Below are positions 8,901 to 17,048 of a DNA stretch of 64,000 nt, one piece after another (the first letter of the stretch is position 1; each line of letters opens with the position of its first letter). Made by a program: the position numbers and the translations under genes. Origin of the DNA: Bacillota bacterium (GTDB lineage Bacteria > Bacillota > Clostridia > Christensenellales > Pumilibacteraceae); contig WRAF01000002.1 of NCBI GenBank assembly GCA_009780325.1, positions 1 through 64,000 on the forward strand, written 5' to 3'. The notes below the pieces were generated by a model. The model saw only the letters and a program-made list of their open reading frames with translations. It was not told the DNA's origin and ran no database searches.

Positions 8901-9170
8901 AGGTTGTGGTTTTTGGAGAATAAGATTCTTTTGCTTGGCAGACAGGCAGTGCGTTAAGGGGTTGTAGATATTGTGGAATAGTGAAATAATGATGAGATTC
9001 TTACGCTTACTTGTGTTTGCTAAAGGCATGACAAAACTTGTAATGGATTATTAAAAGTAAAAATTATTTTACTTAACCCTAAAATTATGTCATAATAAAA
9101 ATGTTAATTAATTATTATTTTAGGCGAGGAAAAAAATCATGAAATTATGATTTTATCATAGATAAATCAG

Positions 9171-9202
9171 TTGACAGACGACGACGACGACGACGCTATA
9201 CT
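9171..9202 (+). promoter_or_regulatory. Promoter with (GAC)6 tract as spacer, candidate phase-variable
   Basis: A perfect TTGACA at 9171-9176 is followed at once by six GAC triplets (9177-9194), then GC and TATACT at 9197-9202. The spacer is 20 nt, longer than the optimal 17; loss of one triplet would give exactly 17. The arrangement recurs at 43822-43854. Confidence 0.6.
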
Positions 9203-9273
9203 ATTATATAGTGTATAATTTATTAAAATTGTTGATAGATTATATAAAATTTATTATTTAGGGGGATAAAACT

Positions 9274-9612
9274 GTGAGATATAAGCTGGCTACTTTGTCA
9301 AGGGGGAATGAGTTTGAGGTGGAGGAGAGTGAAGGTGGTATCGTAATTTATTATAAAAAAGGTGCATCTTATAGATTTACGCATGATGAGATTAAGAAGG
9401 TTTCTGAGCATTTTAGGGGAAGTATTTCTAATCTTGATAATGATATGACTAAAAAATTTAATGGGAGTAATGGTGTTGGTTGGTTTATTTATAATATTTT
9501 AGGTAAATCTTCTCCAAGACCTGCAAGCAATTTGATTGCATACATGGAGTATAAAGGGATAGTCAGAAAAGTTAATGAAAAGATAAAGAGTATGGAATTT
9601 GAGATTATATAA
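9274..9612 (+). CDS. Hypothetical protein downstream of a GAC-repeat promoter
   Basis: A 112-residue, mostly charged protein without signal peptide or membrane segment, so probably cytoplasmic. No family was recognised. It starts with GTG behind AGGGGG at a good distance. The promoter about 70 nt upstream has a triplet-repeat spacer, suggesting on/off or graded expression. It stands alone between dnaE and nifJ. The segment SSPRPASNLIAYMEYKGIV near the C-terminus looks helical and could be part of a small DNA- or RNA-binding fold, but this is a guess. Confidence 0.65.
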   Translation: MRYKLATLSRGNEFEVEESEGGIVIYYKKGASYRFTHDEIKKVSEHFRGSISNLDNDMTKKFNGSNGVGWFIYNILGKSSPRPASNLIAYMEYKGIVRKVNEKIKSMEFEII

Positions 9613-9751
9613 TATTATATCATGTATAGTTGCTATAAATAAGGTATTATCTGTGACAGAGATTGTTTTTTAAGTGCTTACACTTAATGCTTTATAGGGA
9701 AATTTAAATAAAATAGGAATAATAAATATTTATAAAACTGCTGCAAAATAA

Positions 9752-9781
9752 TTGACTATTTAATAAGCTAGACTTTATAAT
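9752..9781 (+). promoter_or_regulatory. Promoter of nifJ
   Basis: TTGACT at 9752-9757, an 18-nt spacer and TATAAT at 9776-9781. The start codon lies 31 nt after the -10 box, behind GAGGGG. Confidence 0.6.
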
Positions 9782-9812
9782 AGTTATAATAATTTTTGAG
9801 GGGTTTATCCAA

Positions 9813-12800
9813 ATGAAAAAAATGACTATTGATGGGAATTATGCTGCTTCATATGTTGCTTATTCATTTAGTGAAGTGGCTGCGATTTATCCAATTACTC
9901 CGTCTTCTGGCATGGCAGAATATGCTGATGAGTGGGCGGCTGAGGGTGTGAAAAACATTTTTGGACAGCCATTAAAACTTGCTGAAATGCAAAGTGAAGC
10001 AGGGGCGGCTGGTGCTGTGCATGGATCGCTTTGTGCGGGGGCATTATCTACTACATTTACTGCATCGCAAGGCTTGCTATTAATGATTCCTAACATGTAT
10101 AAAATTGCGGGTGAACTGCTGCCTACTGTTTTTCATGTTAGTGCTAGGGCGCTAGCTGCACATGCATTGTCTATTTTTGGTGATCATCAGGATGTAATGG
10201 CATGCAGGCAAACTGGATTTGGTATGTTGTCATCTAATTCTGTGCAAGAGGCACTTGATTTAAGTTTGGTAGCACATTTGGTTACACTTAAATCTAAGGT
10301 GCCTTTTTTACATTTTTTTGATGGGTTTAGGACTTCTCATGAGGTGAGTAAAGTTGATGTGTTTGAGTATACAGAGATGAAAAAATTGGTTGATAAATTG
10401 GGAATTATGAAAGATATTGAGGAGTTTAAAGCAAGGGCTTTAAATCCAGCTCATCCTATTCAAAAAGGGACGGCACAAAACCCTGATATTTATTTTCAAA
10501 ATAGGGAAGCAGCTAATAAATATTATGCTGCTGTACCTAAGATGGCTGCTCAGATGATGGAAGAAGTATCTGAGTTAACGGGCAGGAAATATGAGTTGTA
10601 TCAATATTATGGACCAGAGGATGCAGAGCATGTTGTTGTGATGATGGGTTCTGGAGCAGATGCGGCGGAAGAGACTATTGATTATTATAAGACATTAGAG
10701 AATACGCCTAAAGTCGGGCTTTTGAAAGTAAGATTGTATAGACCTTTTGCAGCTGAGTATTTTGTAAATGCTTTGCCTAAGTCTGTTAAGAAAATTGCTG
10801 TTTTAGATAGGACTAAAGAGGCGGGGAGTTTGGGTGAACCATTATATTTAGATGTAATTGCTGCATTAAAAGAGCAAGGCAGAGGTGACATTGAGGTAAT
10901 TGGGGGTAGATATGGATTGGGGTCTAAAGAATTTAATCCATCAATGGTGCATGCGGTTTATAAAAATTTGGCGGCTAATAGCCCAAAAAATAAGTTTACT
11001 ATAGGTATTAATGATGATGTGACATATTCATCATTGCCTAATAATGAGTTTATTAATGCTTCTCCTAAAGGGACCAGCAGGTGTAAGTTTTATGGTTTAG
11101 GGTCTGATGGTACTGTGGGTGCGAATAAAAATTCTATCAAAATTATTGGTGACTATACAAATATGTATGCTCAGGGGTATTTTGTGTATGATTCTAAAAA
11201 AAGCGGGGGATTTACTATATCGCATTTAAGATTTGGAAATCATAAAATTAAGTCAAGTTATTTGATTGATGAATCAGATTTTTCTGCATGTCATAATCAG
11301 TCTTATGTGACTAGGTATGATATGACATCTGATATAAAAGAAGGCGGGGTATTTTTATTAAATTGTCAGTGGGATATAAATCAATTAGAAAAGGAATTAC
11401 CTGCAAAGGTAAAGCAGGATATTGCCAGAAAAAAGTTAAAATTTTATACTATTGATGCATTAAAGATTGCTCATGCTGCTGGAATGGGAAACAGAATTAA
11501 TTCTGTTATGCAGGCTGCATTTTTTAAATTGGCAAATATTATTCCTTATATGGATGCTGAAAAATATATGTATGAGGCAATTGAAGAGACTTATGGAAAG
11601 AAAGGAGAGGCGGTTGTTTTAAGCAATAAGGCAAGTATTGATAAAGCGATTGAAGGTTTGGTAGAAATTAAAGTGCCTAGCTCATGGGCAAATGCAGATA
11701 AAGGCGCTGGGTTAGTATTAAACTCAAAAGATAAATATTATACAGATTTCATTGCGCCTATTTTAGCGCAAGAGGGCAATAAATTGCCTGTATCTAGCTT
11801 TAGTCCGGATGGAATGGTGCCTACGGGAACTACTCTTTATGAAAAAAGAGGGACGGCGGATGCTTTGCCTATGTGGATAAAAGAGAGCTGTATACAATGC
11901 AACCAATGTGCACTAGTGTGTCCTCATGGTTGTATCCGCCCTGTTTTGTGTGATGCTAAAGAAACGGTTAATGCTCCTAAGACTTTTGAAACATTGGCGG
12001 CAACTGGGTTAGATGAATTAAACTATAGAATACAAGTATCACCGCTTGATTGTATGGGGTGTGCACAGTGTGCTAATATTTGTCCCACTAAGAATAAATC
12101 TTTAATAATGAAACCATTTAGTGAAATTGTAAAAGCGTATGAAATCAATTGGAATTATGCATTGAAAGTAAAACAAAAAGATGTGTCTCATAAATTCAAA
12201 AAAACCAGTGTTAAAGGGAGTCAATTTTTGCGGCCGTATTTTGAGTTTTCGGGTGCTTGTGCTGGGTGCGGAGAGACTCCTTATGTTAAGTTAGTGACTC
12301 AGTTGTTTGGCGATAGAATGGTAGTGGCTAATGCGACAGGGTGTTCTTCAATTTTTGGCGGCTCTGCTCCTACTTGTCCTTATTCTAAAGATGATAAGGG
12401 CAAAGGACCAGCTTGGGCTAATTCTTTATTTGAGGATAATGCTGAATTTGGGTTTGGATTTGAATTAGCATATGTGGTAAGAAGAAATAAATTAGCAGTT
12501 GATATGGAGCTTGCGTTAGAGTTGGGTATTGATGCAAAATTAGCTAGGCTTTTTGATGAATGGATTAAAAATAGGTTTGAAGCAGATGAGACTAAGAGGC
12601 TGCATGGGGAGATTATGGCTATATTGCCTAATGAAGTTAAGGCGGCTAAAGGTGAAGCGAAGAAGGTATTGAAAGACATTTTAATGCAAGAGGATTGTTT
12701 AATTAAAAAAAGCATTTGGATTATTGGCGGTGATGGTTGGGCATATGATATTGGGTATGGTGGTTTAGATCATGTATTAGCTAGCGGAGAGGATGTAAAT

Positions 12801-13352
12801 TTATTGGTGCTGGATACGGAGGTTTATTCAAATACAGGCGGACAGACATCTAAGGCTACGCCTACTGGGTCGGTTGCAAAGTTTTCTGTAGCAGGCAAAA
12901 GGACAAGAAAGAAGGATTTGGGTCTTATGGCAATGGCATATGGCAATGTTTATGTGGGGCAGATTGCGCTGGGGGCTAATATGCAGCAGGCAATTAGTGT
13001 ACTTGAAGAGGCAGAAAAATTTAAAGGACCTAGTGTGATTATTGCGTATGCTACTTGTCGTGACCATGGGATTGACATGTCTAATGGACAACTGCAAACA
13101 AAGAGGGCGGTAGAGAGTGGATATTGGTCGCTTTATAGATATAATCCTAATTTATCAAATGAAGGAAAAAATCCATTTGTTATGGAGTCGGCTGCCCCTT
13201 CAAAGGATTATATAGAATTTATTAAGAGTGAAGGGAGATATCAGGCGCTGTTAAAATCACATCCTGAATTAGCTGAGGAGTTATTTGAAAGAGCAGCTAA
13301 AGAGGCTAAGGAAAGATTAGCGATTTATAGTATGATGGGCAAGAGGGAATAG
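9813..13352 (+). CDS. nifJ: Pyruvate:ferredoxin (flavodoxin) oxidoreductase
   Basis: Single-chain PFOR of 1179 residues that oxidatively decarboxylates pyruvate to acetyl-CoA and CO2 and reduces ferredoxin; the key step of anaerobic pyruvate metabolism. Domains in order: N-terminal transketolase-like domain (YPITPSSGMAEYADEW), gamma domain (about 415-640), two 4Fe-4S clusters (CIQCNQCALVCPHGC near 690 and CMGCAQCANICP near 750), an additional cluster-ligand region (CAGCGE) and the thiamine diphosphate domain (GGDGWAYDIGYGGLDH, TEVYSNTGGQTSK). The length is normal for the homodimeric clostridial enzyme. It is monocistronic, with its own promoter and a strong terminator. High expression is likely for a fermentative anaerobe. 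Confidence 0.96.
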   Translation: MKKMTIDGNYAASYVAYSFSEVAAIYPITPSSGMAEYADEWAAEGVKNIFGQPLKLAEMQSEAGAAGAVHGSLCAGALSTTFTASQGLLLMIPNMYKIAGELLPTVFHVSARALAAHALSIFGDHQDVMACRQTGFGMLSSNSVQEALDLSLVAHLVTLKSKVPFLHFFDGFRTSHEVSKVDVFEYTEMKKLVDKLGIMKDIEEFKARALNPAHPIQKGTAQNPDIYFQNREAANKYYAAVPKMAAQMMEEVSELTGRKYELYQYYGPEDAEHVVVMMGSGADAAEETIDYYKTLENTPKVGLLKVRLYRPFAAEYFVNALPKSVKKIAVLDRTKEAGSLGEPLYLDVIAALKEQGRGDIEVIGGRYGLGSKEFNPSMVHAVYKNLAANSPKNKFTIGINDDVTYSSLPNNEFINASPKGTSRCKFYGLGSDGTVGANKNSIKIIGDYTNMYAQGYFVYDSKKSGGFTISHLRFGNHKIKSSYLIDESDFSACHNQSYVTRYDMTSDIKEGGVFLLNCQWDINQLEKELPAKVKQDIARKKLKFYTIDALKIAHAAGMGNRINSVMQAAFFKLANIIPYMDAEKYMYEAIEETYGKKGEAVVLSNKASIDKAIEGLVEIKVPSSWANADKGAGLVLNSKDKYYTDFIAPILAQEGNKLPVSSFSPDGMVPTGTTLYEKRGTADALPMWIKESCIQCNQCALVCPHGCIRPVLCDAKETVNAPKTFETLAATGLDELNYRIQVSPLDCMGCAQCANICPTKNKSLIMKPFSEIVKAYEINWNYALKVKQKDVSHKFKKTSVKGSQFLRPYFEFSGACAGCGETPYVKLVTQLFGDRMVVANATGCSSIFGGSAPTCPYSKDDKGKGPAWANSLFEDNAEFGFGFELAYVVRRNKLAVDMELALELGIDAKLARLFDEWIKNRFEADETKRLHGEIMAILPNEVKAAKGEAKKVLKDILMQEDCLIKKSIWIIGGDGWAYDIGYGGLDHVLASGEDVNLLVLDTEVYSNTGGQTSKATPTGSVAKFSVAGKRTRKKDLGLMAMAYGNVYVGQIALGANMQQAISVLEEAEKFKGPSVIIAYATCRDHGIDMSNGQLQTKRAVESGYWSLYRYNPNLSNEGKNPFVMESAAPSKDYIEFIKSEGRYQALLKSHPELAEELFERAAKEAKERLAIYSMMGKRE

Positions 13353-13363
13353 ATTTAAACAAT

Positions 13364-13398
13364 AAAAACCTGTCAACTTATTAAAGACAGGTTTTTTT
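13364..13398 (+). terminator. Strong intrinsic terminator after nifJ
   Basis: AAAAACCTGTC at 13364 pairs with GACAGGTTTTTTT at 13386. Confidence 0.85.
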
Positions 13399-13443
13399 AT
13401 GCTCTAGGAGATATAGCAATTTAAGATTATTGCATCGGAAACC

Positions 13444-13597
13444 AAAAACCCCGCCCAAAGCAATGGCGGGTCGGAGGCTAAAGCCTCCTTTTTTTATAGC
13501 ATAAGGAAAAATTGATTATAAAATTAGAATACGATAACTCAAAAAAGCCGAGCTATTAGCGGGCGAGGGGAGTGTCCCTTTGGGACATTTTTTTATT
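13444..13597 (+). repeat. Tandem pair of the two-hairpin terminator-like dispersed element
   Basis: First copy 13444-13495: CCCCGCCC/GGCGGG stem, then GGAGGCTAAAGCCTCC and T7. A linker TATAGCATAAGGAAAAATTG follows, then a second copy at 13548-13597 that begins CTCAAAAAAGCC and ends GTGTCCCTTTGGGACA plus T8. The same arrangement occurs at 22895-23038, 43612-43741 and 62022-62076, always in + orientation downstream of a gene. The gap 13353-13905 otherwise holds the nifJ terminator and an inverted REP pair. Confidence 0.6.
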
Positions 13598-13779
13598 ATG
13601 GCATAAATAAATTTTATAATAGCAAACAAATTAACTAAAAACAAAACATCTTTTTTGCAAAGGCGGTTTATGAGTTTCGTGGGGAGGATTAGGCGGAGAT
13701 TTTTTGCTTTGTGATTGGTATATTAAGTTTCGTGATTGTCATATTTCAAAAGGATTATATGTTGCAATACGAAAAGAAT

Positions 13780-13886
13780 AAAGAAGAGATTCTTACAGAA
13801 TGACAAAATTTATGTTTTAAGCTGAGTAGTTATTGTGTTTATATAATAATTTCAAATAAATGTCATGCTGTAAGCACCTTTTCTTG
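13780..13886. repeat. REPIN-like inverted pair of REP units
   Basis: Left unit at 13780-13807 (AAGAAGAGATTCTTACAGAA then TGACAAA); right unit in opposite orientation at 13861-13886 (TGTCATGCTGTAAGCACC then TTTTCTTG). The inner spacer is AT-rich, about 50 nt. Confidence 0.6.
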
Positions 13887-13905
13887 CTTGTTAGGAATTT
13901 TAATA

Positions 13906-14241
13906 TTATTCAGTTGGGGCGTTGTTGATTTCATCTGTATCAAAAAACTCTGCTAAAGATATGTTAAAAGTATCACATAAGCGTTTGACTGTCAAAAGAT
14001 TGGGTAGTTTTGTATTTTTGGTTTGCACGATATCATATAGTGTAGCGGGCGGCATTCCTGATTTTATGGCAAGGCGGGATGTGGTTAGACCACTTTCATT
14101 AGCAAGCTGAAGAATTCTATTTGTTATTGATTCTTTAAAAGTAGGAATATTTTTTGAATTAAATTCTTCGGCAAATTCCTCTAAAGATAGGTTAGTATCT
14201 TTTTGATCTTCGTTAGTTGTCATTTTTTTATTTAACCTCAT
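13906..14241 (-). CDS. XRE-family helix-turn-helix protein
   Basis: A small regulator with one Cro/C1-type HTH in its C-terminal half (ITNRILQLANESGLTTSRLA, then GMPPATLYDIVQ and NLLTVKRLCDTFNISLAEFF). The N-terminal 40 residues are acidic and probably flexible. Start chosen at 14241, where AAAAGG lies 10 nt upstream; 14223 and 14295 are alternatives. It is followed after about 320 nt without recognisable features (14242-14564) by the GATE-domain gene on the same strand. The target is unknown; autoregulation is usual for such proteins. Confidence 0.75.
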   Translation of the reverse strand: MRLNKKMTTNEDQKDTNLSLEEFAEEFNSKNIPTFKESITNRILQLANESGLTTSRLAIKSGMPPATLYDIVQTKNTKLPNLLTVKRLCDTFNISLAEFFDTDEINNAPTE

Positions 14242-14564
14242 ATATTTTATGCCTTTTAAATTCGCTTGTTTTGATAATTTGAGCTGTAAATCCATATAGT
14301 TAATAAGTTTAAAATTGTATCAAAAATAAAGATATTTAATTTTAAAACTGATTGAGTATAAAAATTCTAAGCTAACCCAAGCGAGGGAGATAGAATAAAG
14401 CCTGCCTATATTAGTATATGATAGCTGAGTTTAAAATATATATAGAAAATAGGTATAGACTTTATTGAAGTTGTATTTTGAGTGTTTTTAAATAGATTGC
14501 TTATTATTTTGGTTTGTCATTTTGAAATGGTAGCCATGAATCTTGTGTTATTAAAGAGTATCAA

Positions 14565-15911
14565 CTAGAAAAATATTGTAGAAAAAAGCAAATATAGGTA
14601 GTTGGCTATTATGCCTGCAGCAATGCCGCCTATGGTGTGAAAAAGTATAGAAGAGCCGGCTAATTTTTTAAAGCCCATACTATCCATCATGGCAACATGT
14701 GTTGATAAGAATCCGCTCCAAAACATGCAAATTGCTGTGAAGGCCGCTAATTCTCTTGCCATGAAAGCGTTATCTCTAATTAATCCTACTGCTGCGCCTG
14801 CACTTCCTAATGCTGTTAGCGGGATTGATATTGCATCTGGGTTATCAAATCCAAACAACCATCTAAAAGGATATCTTAGTGCTTGACCAAGCCAAGGGAT
14901 TAATCCTACGCCTTCACCCATAGAGCCTGTAAAAACTGCATTAGCATATAAAATTATTCTTTGACCTTGATAATAGATATATTGTCCGTTGTCATATGTT
15001 GCATATACATTGCCTCTTACTCCAGTCAATAGCATTACTAAATTGGCAATAATTAATACCCCAGGGATAAGCGCAAAACCTGTTTTAACTCCGTCACCAG
15101 CGCCCTCAAGTATACTAGAAAATGCACGCTGCCCTCTAGATCCTTCTCTTACTTCTCTTAATCCTGCTGAGTCAAATATTGCTTTTGGTTCTGCTTCATC
15201 AGTTGTGCCAAATACTTTTTTAGCTTTTCTAAGCATTAATCTTGTGGAAATTATGCTTCCTGCAATTGTGCCCACTATGCCCATTCCTACTGCTAAAACA
15301 ATACTGCCTATGCTAGGTTCTACTCTTAACATGATTACTATTATGATAAGTGCCATAGCAAAGCTTGTGCCTAGATTGGTGAGGGTAGCCAGCTGATATT
15401 TTTTAAAATATCTTTTATAGCGGCGGTCACCTGCCAAAGTGAGGATGGATGGGGAATCTGACATAAAGCATGATATCATGGCTGCGGCAGATGCGCCTGG
15501 CATTCCGTATATAGGTTTCATAACAGGAGATAACGCTTTATTTAGCAATGAGATGATGCCAAACTCTGTTAAAAGTGAAGATAGTGCGCCTATGACAACA
15601 GTGATTGCCATTATCCAAAAACAGATTTCTATTAATAAAAAGAAGGCGTTTTCAAATAGGGTGGACAGCATATTAGGAAAACCCATAATTATGCCGATGG
15701 GGACAAAAACTGCTAATAAAATGCCAAGCACAACAAAAGCTTCCACACTGATAGCTTTTTGCATCATGGGTGGAAGCGGTGTTTTCTGTTTTTTATGGCT
15801 ATTAGTATCTTGAGTAAGATTATCTGTTGTGAAATTATTAAGTGCAGCATTGTCAGATAACTCTATTTTAGAATACTCCATTGATATAGAGTCATTATTT
15901 TCTATAGTCAT
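14565..15911 (-). CDS. Nucleoside-recognition (GATE) domain membrane protein, YjiH-like
   Basis: A polytopic membrane protein of about 448 residues. A soluble N-terminal tail of about 50 residues is followed by around ten hydrophobic segments (e.g. AFVVLGILLAVFVPIGIIM and NAFFLLIEICFWIMAITVVI). The segments around GMPGASAAAMISCFMSDSPS and GSAGAAVGLIRDNAFMAREL are typical of the Gate/nucleoside-recognition family, found in nucleoside transport-like and spore maturation-like proteins; the substrate is unknown. The length is consistent with the YjiH subgroup. The start at 15911 lacks a ribosome binding site but lies 4 nt behind TATAAT on the minus strand; 15881 is an alternative. The coding strand is A/C-rich, as expected for a lagging-strand gene. 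Confidence 0.75.
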   Translation of the reverse strand: MTIENNDSISMEYSKIELSDNAALNNFTTDNLTQDTNSHKKQKTPLPPMMQKAISVEAFVVLGILLAVFVPIGIIMGFPNMLSTLFENAFFLLIEICFWIMAITVVIGALSSLLTEFGIISLLNKALSPVMKPIYGMPGASAAAMISCFMSDSPSILTLAGDRRYKRYFKKYQLATLTNLGTSFAMALIIIVIMLRVEPSIGSIVLAVGMGIVGTIAGSIISTRLMLRKAKKVFGTTDEAEPKAIFDSAGLREVREGSRGQRAFSSILEGAGDGVKTGFALIPGVLIIANLVMLLTGVRGNVYATYDNGQYIYYQGQRIILYANAVFTGSMGEGVGLIPWLGQALRYPFRWLFGFDNPDAISIPLTALGSAGAAVGLIRDNAFMARELAAFTAICMFWSGFLSTHVAMMDSMGFKKLAGSSILFHTIGGIAAGIIANYLYLLFSTIFF

Positions 15912-16033
15912 TGCTATTATAGTGTAGTATATTTGGTTAAGGATTGTCAAGTGGTTTTTGGGCAGTAAAAAATATTATTTTAAGAATAATATTTAATGTT
16001 GTTTTAAATTGCTGTTATGCTTTTATTATGTGG

Positions 16034-16477
16034 TTAAATATCATCACTCAAGCCTAAGAGATAATCTAATGAGCACTCAAAAAAAGTGGCTAGGCGAATA
16101 AGATTATCTAAAAGCGGCTTGCGTGTGCCTTTAATAAATCCATGAAGTCCCGCTAATGAAACTTTGGTTTTAGTGCTTAATTCTCTAAATGACATACCGC
16201 TTTTGTTCATGATAAAACTAAATCTTATATGGAATGGTGTAGGATTCACAGCTTTAATTATGCTATGTTCAGTGCGACCACATAAATAATCCACCGAGCA
16301 ATCAAAATAGTTAGACAAAACACTAAGACTATCTACGGTAGGAATACAATCGTGTCTAAACCACGCATAAATAACATTAAGACTAATTTTTGTTGCTTTA
16401 TGTATGTCAGTAGGTTTAATATCTTTTGTGGTCATAAGGTCTTGCAGCGATTCGACAAATGCCGACAAATTATCCAT
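16034..16477 (-). CDS. Regulator with two XRE-type HTH domains
   Basis: A 147-residue protein made of two similar Cro/C1-type HTH domains: residues about 1-65 (ATKISLNVIYAWFRHDCIPT ... DCSVDYLCGR) and about 80-147 (KTKVSLAGLHGFIKGTRKPL ... ECSLDYLLGL). The internal duplication is visible from the repeated CSVDYL/CSLDYL ends. The start at 16477 is fixed by GGAGGTG 8 nt upstream. It is transcribed divergently from a small ORF, with an inverted repeat between them that may be its own operator. Confidence 0.8.
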   Translation of the reverse strand: MDNLSAFVESLQDLMTTKDIKPTDIHKATKISLNVIYAWFRHDCIPTVDSLSVLSNYFDCSVDYLCGRTEHSIIKAVNPTPFHIRFSFIMNKSGMSFRELSTKTKVSLAGLHGFIKGTRKPLLDNLIRLATFFECSLDYLLGLSDDI

Positions 16478-16502
16478 AAAAAAACACCTCCAACACTGAC
16501 AT

Positions 16503-16552
16503 TGTGTTCTTAGTATGGTAAAATTACTTGACTTTGCCAAGTTCGGAACACA
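16503..16552. promoter_or_regulatory. Candidate operator for the double-HTH regulator
   Basis: TGTGTTC at 16503 and GAACACA at 16546 are exact inverted copies. The right half also contains the short palindrome GTTCGGAAC. They bracket the likely promoter region of the minus-strand gene (TTGGCA, 17 nt, CATACT). Autorepression is inferred. Confidence 0.45.
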
Positions 16553-16610
16553 TAATATAAGTACCAATTCATAGCATGAGTTGAGAATAAAAGGGAGGTT
16601 AAATTTAATT

Positions 16611-16811
16611 ATGGAATATATGACAAAAGAATTAAAGGATACAATAGTTCAGCTTTTGAAAACGCAGCATTATGCGATTTTGGTATCTGCAAGTATCAAC
16701 GGCTTTAATTTTTCGGCTAGTGACATAGCGATAAAAAAAGGTGATGATATAGAAGTGTTTAGAATTACTGTAGTAAAACACAAAAAAAGCTGTTTAAAAT
16801 ATTTTACATAA
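16611..16811 (+). CDS. Small hypothetical protein divergent from the HTH regulator
   Basis: A 66-residue unrecognised protein (MEYMTKELKDTIVQLLKTQ ...), slightly basic, with no membrane segment. GGGAGG lies 12 nt before the ATG; an upstream TTG at 16581 also opens the frame. Its last codons run into the left arm of the inverted repeat at 16810, so the repeat may have set its present C-terminus. It could be regulated together with the divergent double-HTH gene. Confidence 0.45.
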   Translation: MEYMTKELKDTIVQLLKTQHYAILVSASINGFNFSASDIAIKKGDDIEVFRITVVKHKKSCLKYFT

Positions 16812-16919
16812 AGATGAGATGCTTGACTAACATGACAAAATAAATATAGAACGAGTAACATATAATTATAATAACATAACCATTTAATTTTTGTCATGTT
16901 AGTCAAGCATCTCATCTTT
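16810..16919. repeat. REPIN-like element with perfect 30-bp arms
   Basis: The arms at 16811-16840 and 16889-16918 are exact inverted copies (AAGATGAGATGCTTGACTAA and onward), separated by about 48 nt of AT-rich sequence. They carry the REP core seen elsewhere. It could fold into a long hairpin and end transcription of the small ORF. Confidence 0.75.
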
Positions 16920-17013
16920 GTATTATTTTTATGTTTCGGCTATAAAGCAAATTAATATAAAAATCGCAGTTGATTTTAGATATCAAATTTATTCATAAGA
17001 TACTCTTTAATAT

Positions 17014-17042
17014 TTGACTTGTGATTTTTGATTTGATACAAT
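17014..17042 (+). promoter_or_regulatory. Promoter of the amidase gene, apparently leaderless
   Basis: TTGACT at 17014-17019, a 17-nt spacer and TACAAT at 17037-17042; the ATG at 17049 follows after 6 nt. Confidence 0.55.
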
Positions 17043-17048
17043 TTGTTT

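Noticed and set aside
13441..13600. CRISPR array
   Set aside because: The repeats are hairpin elements of differing sequence, not regularly spaced direct repeats, and no cas gene is present.
14689..15813. Three plus-strand ORFs inside the GATE-domain gene
   Set aside because: Antisense shadows without ribosome binding sites or protein-like composition.
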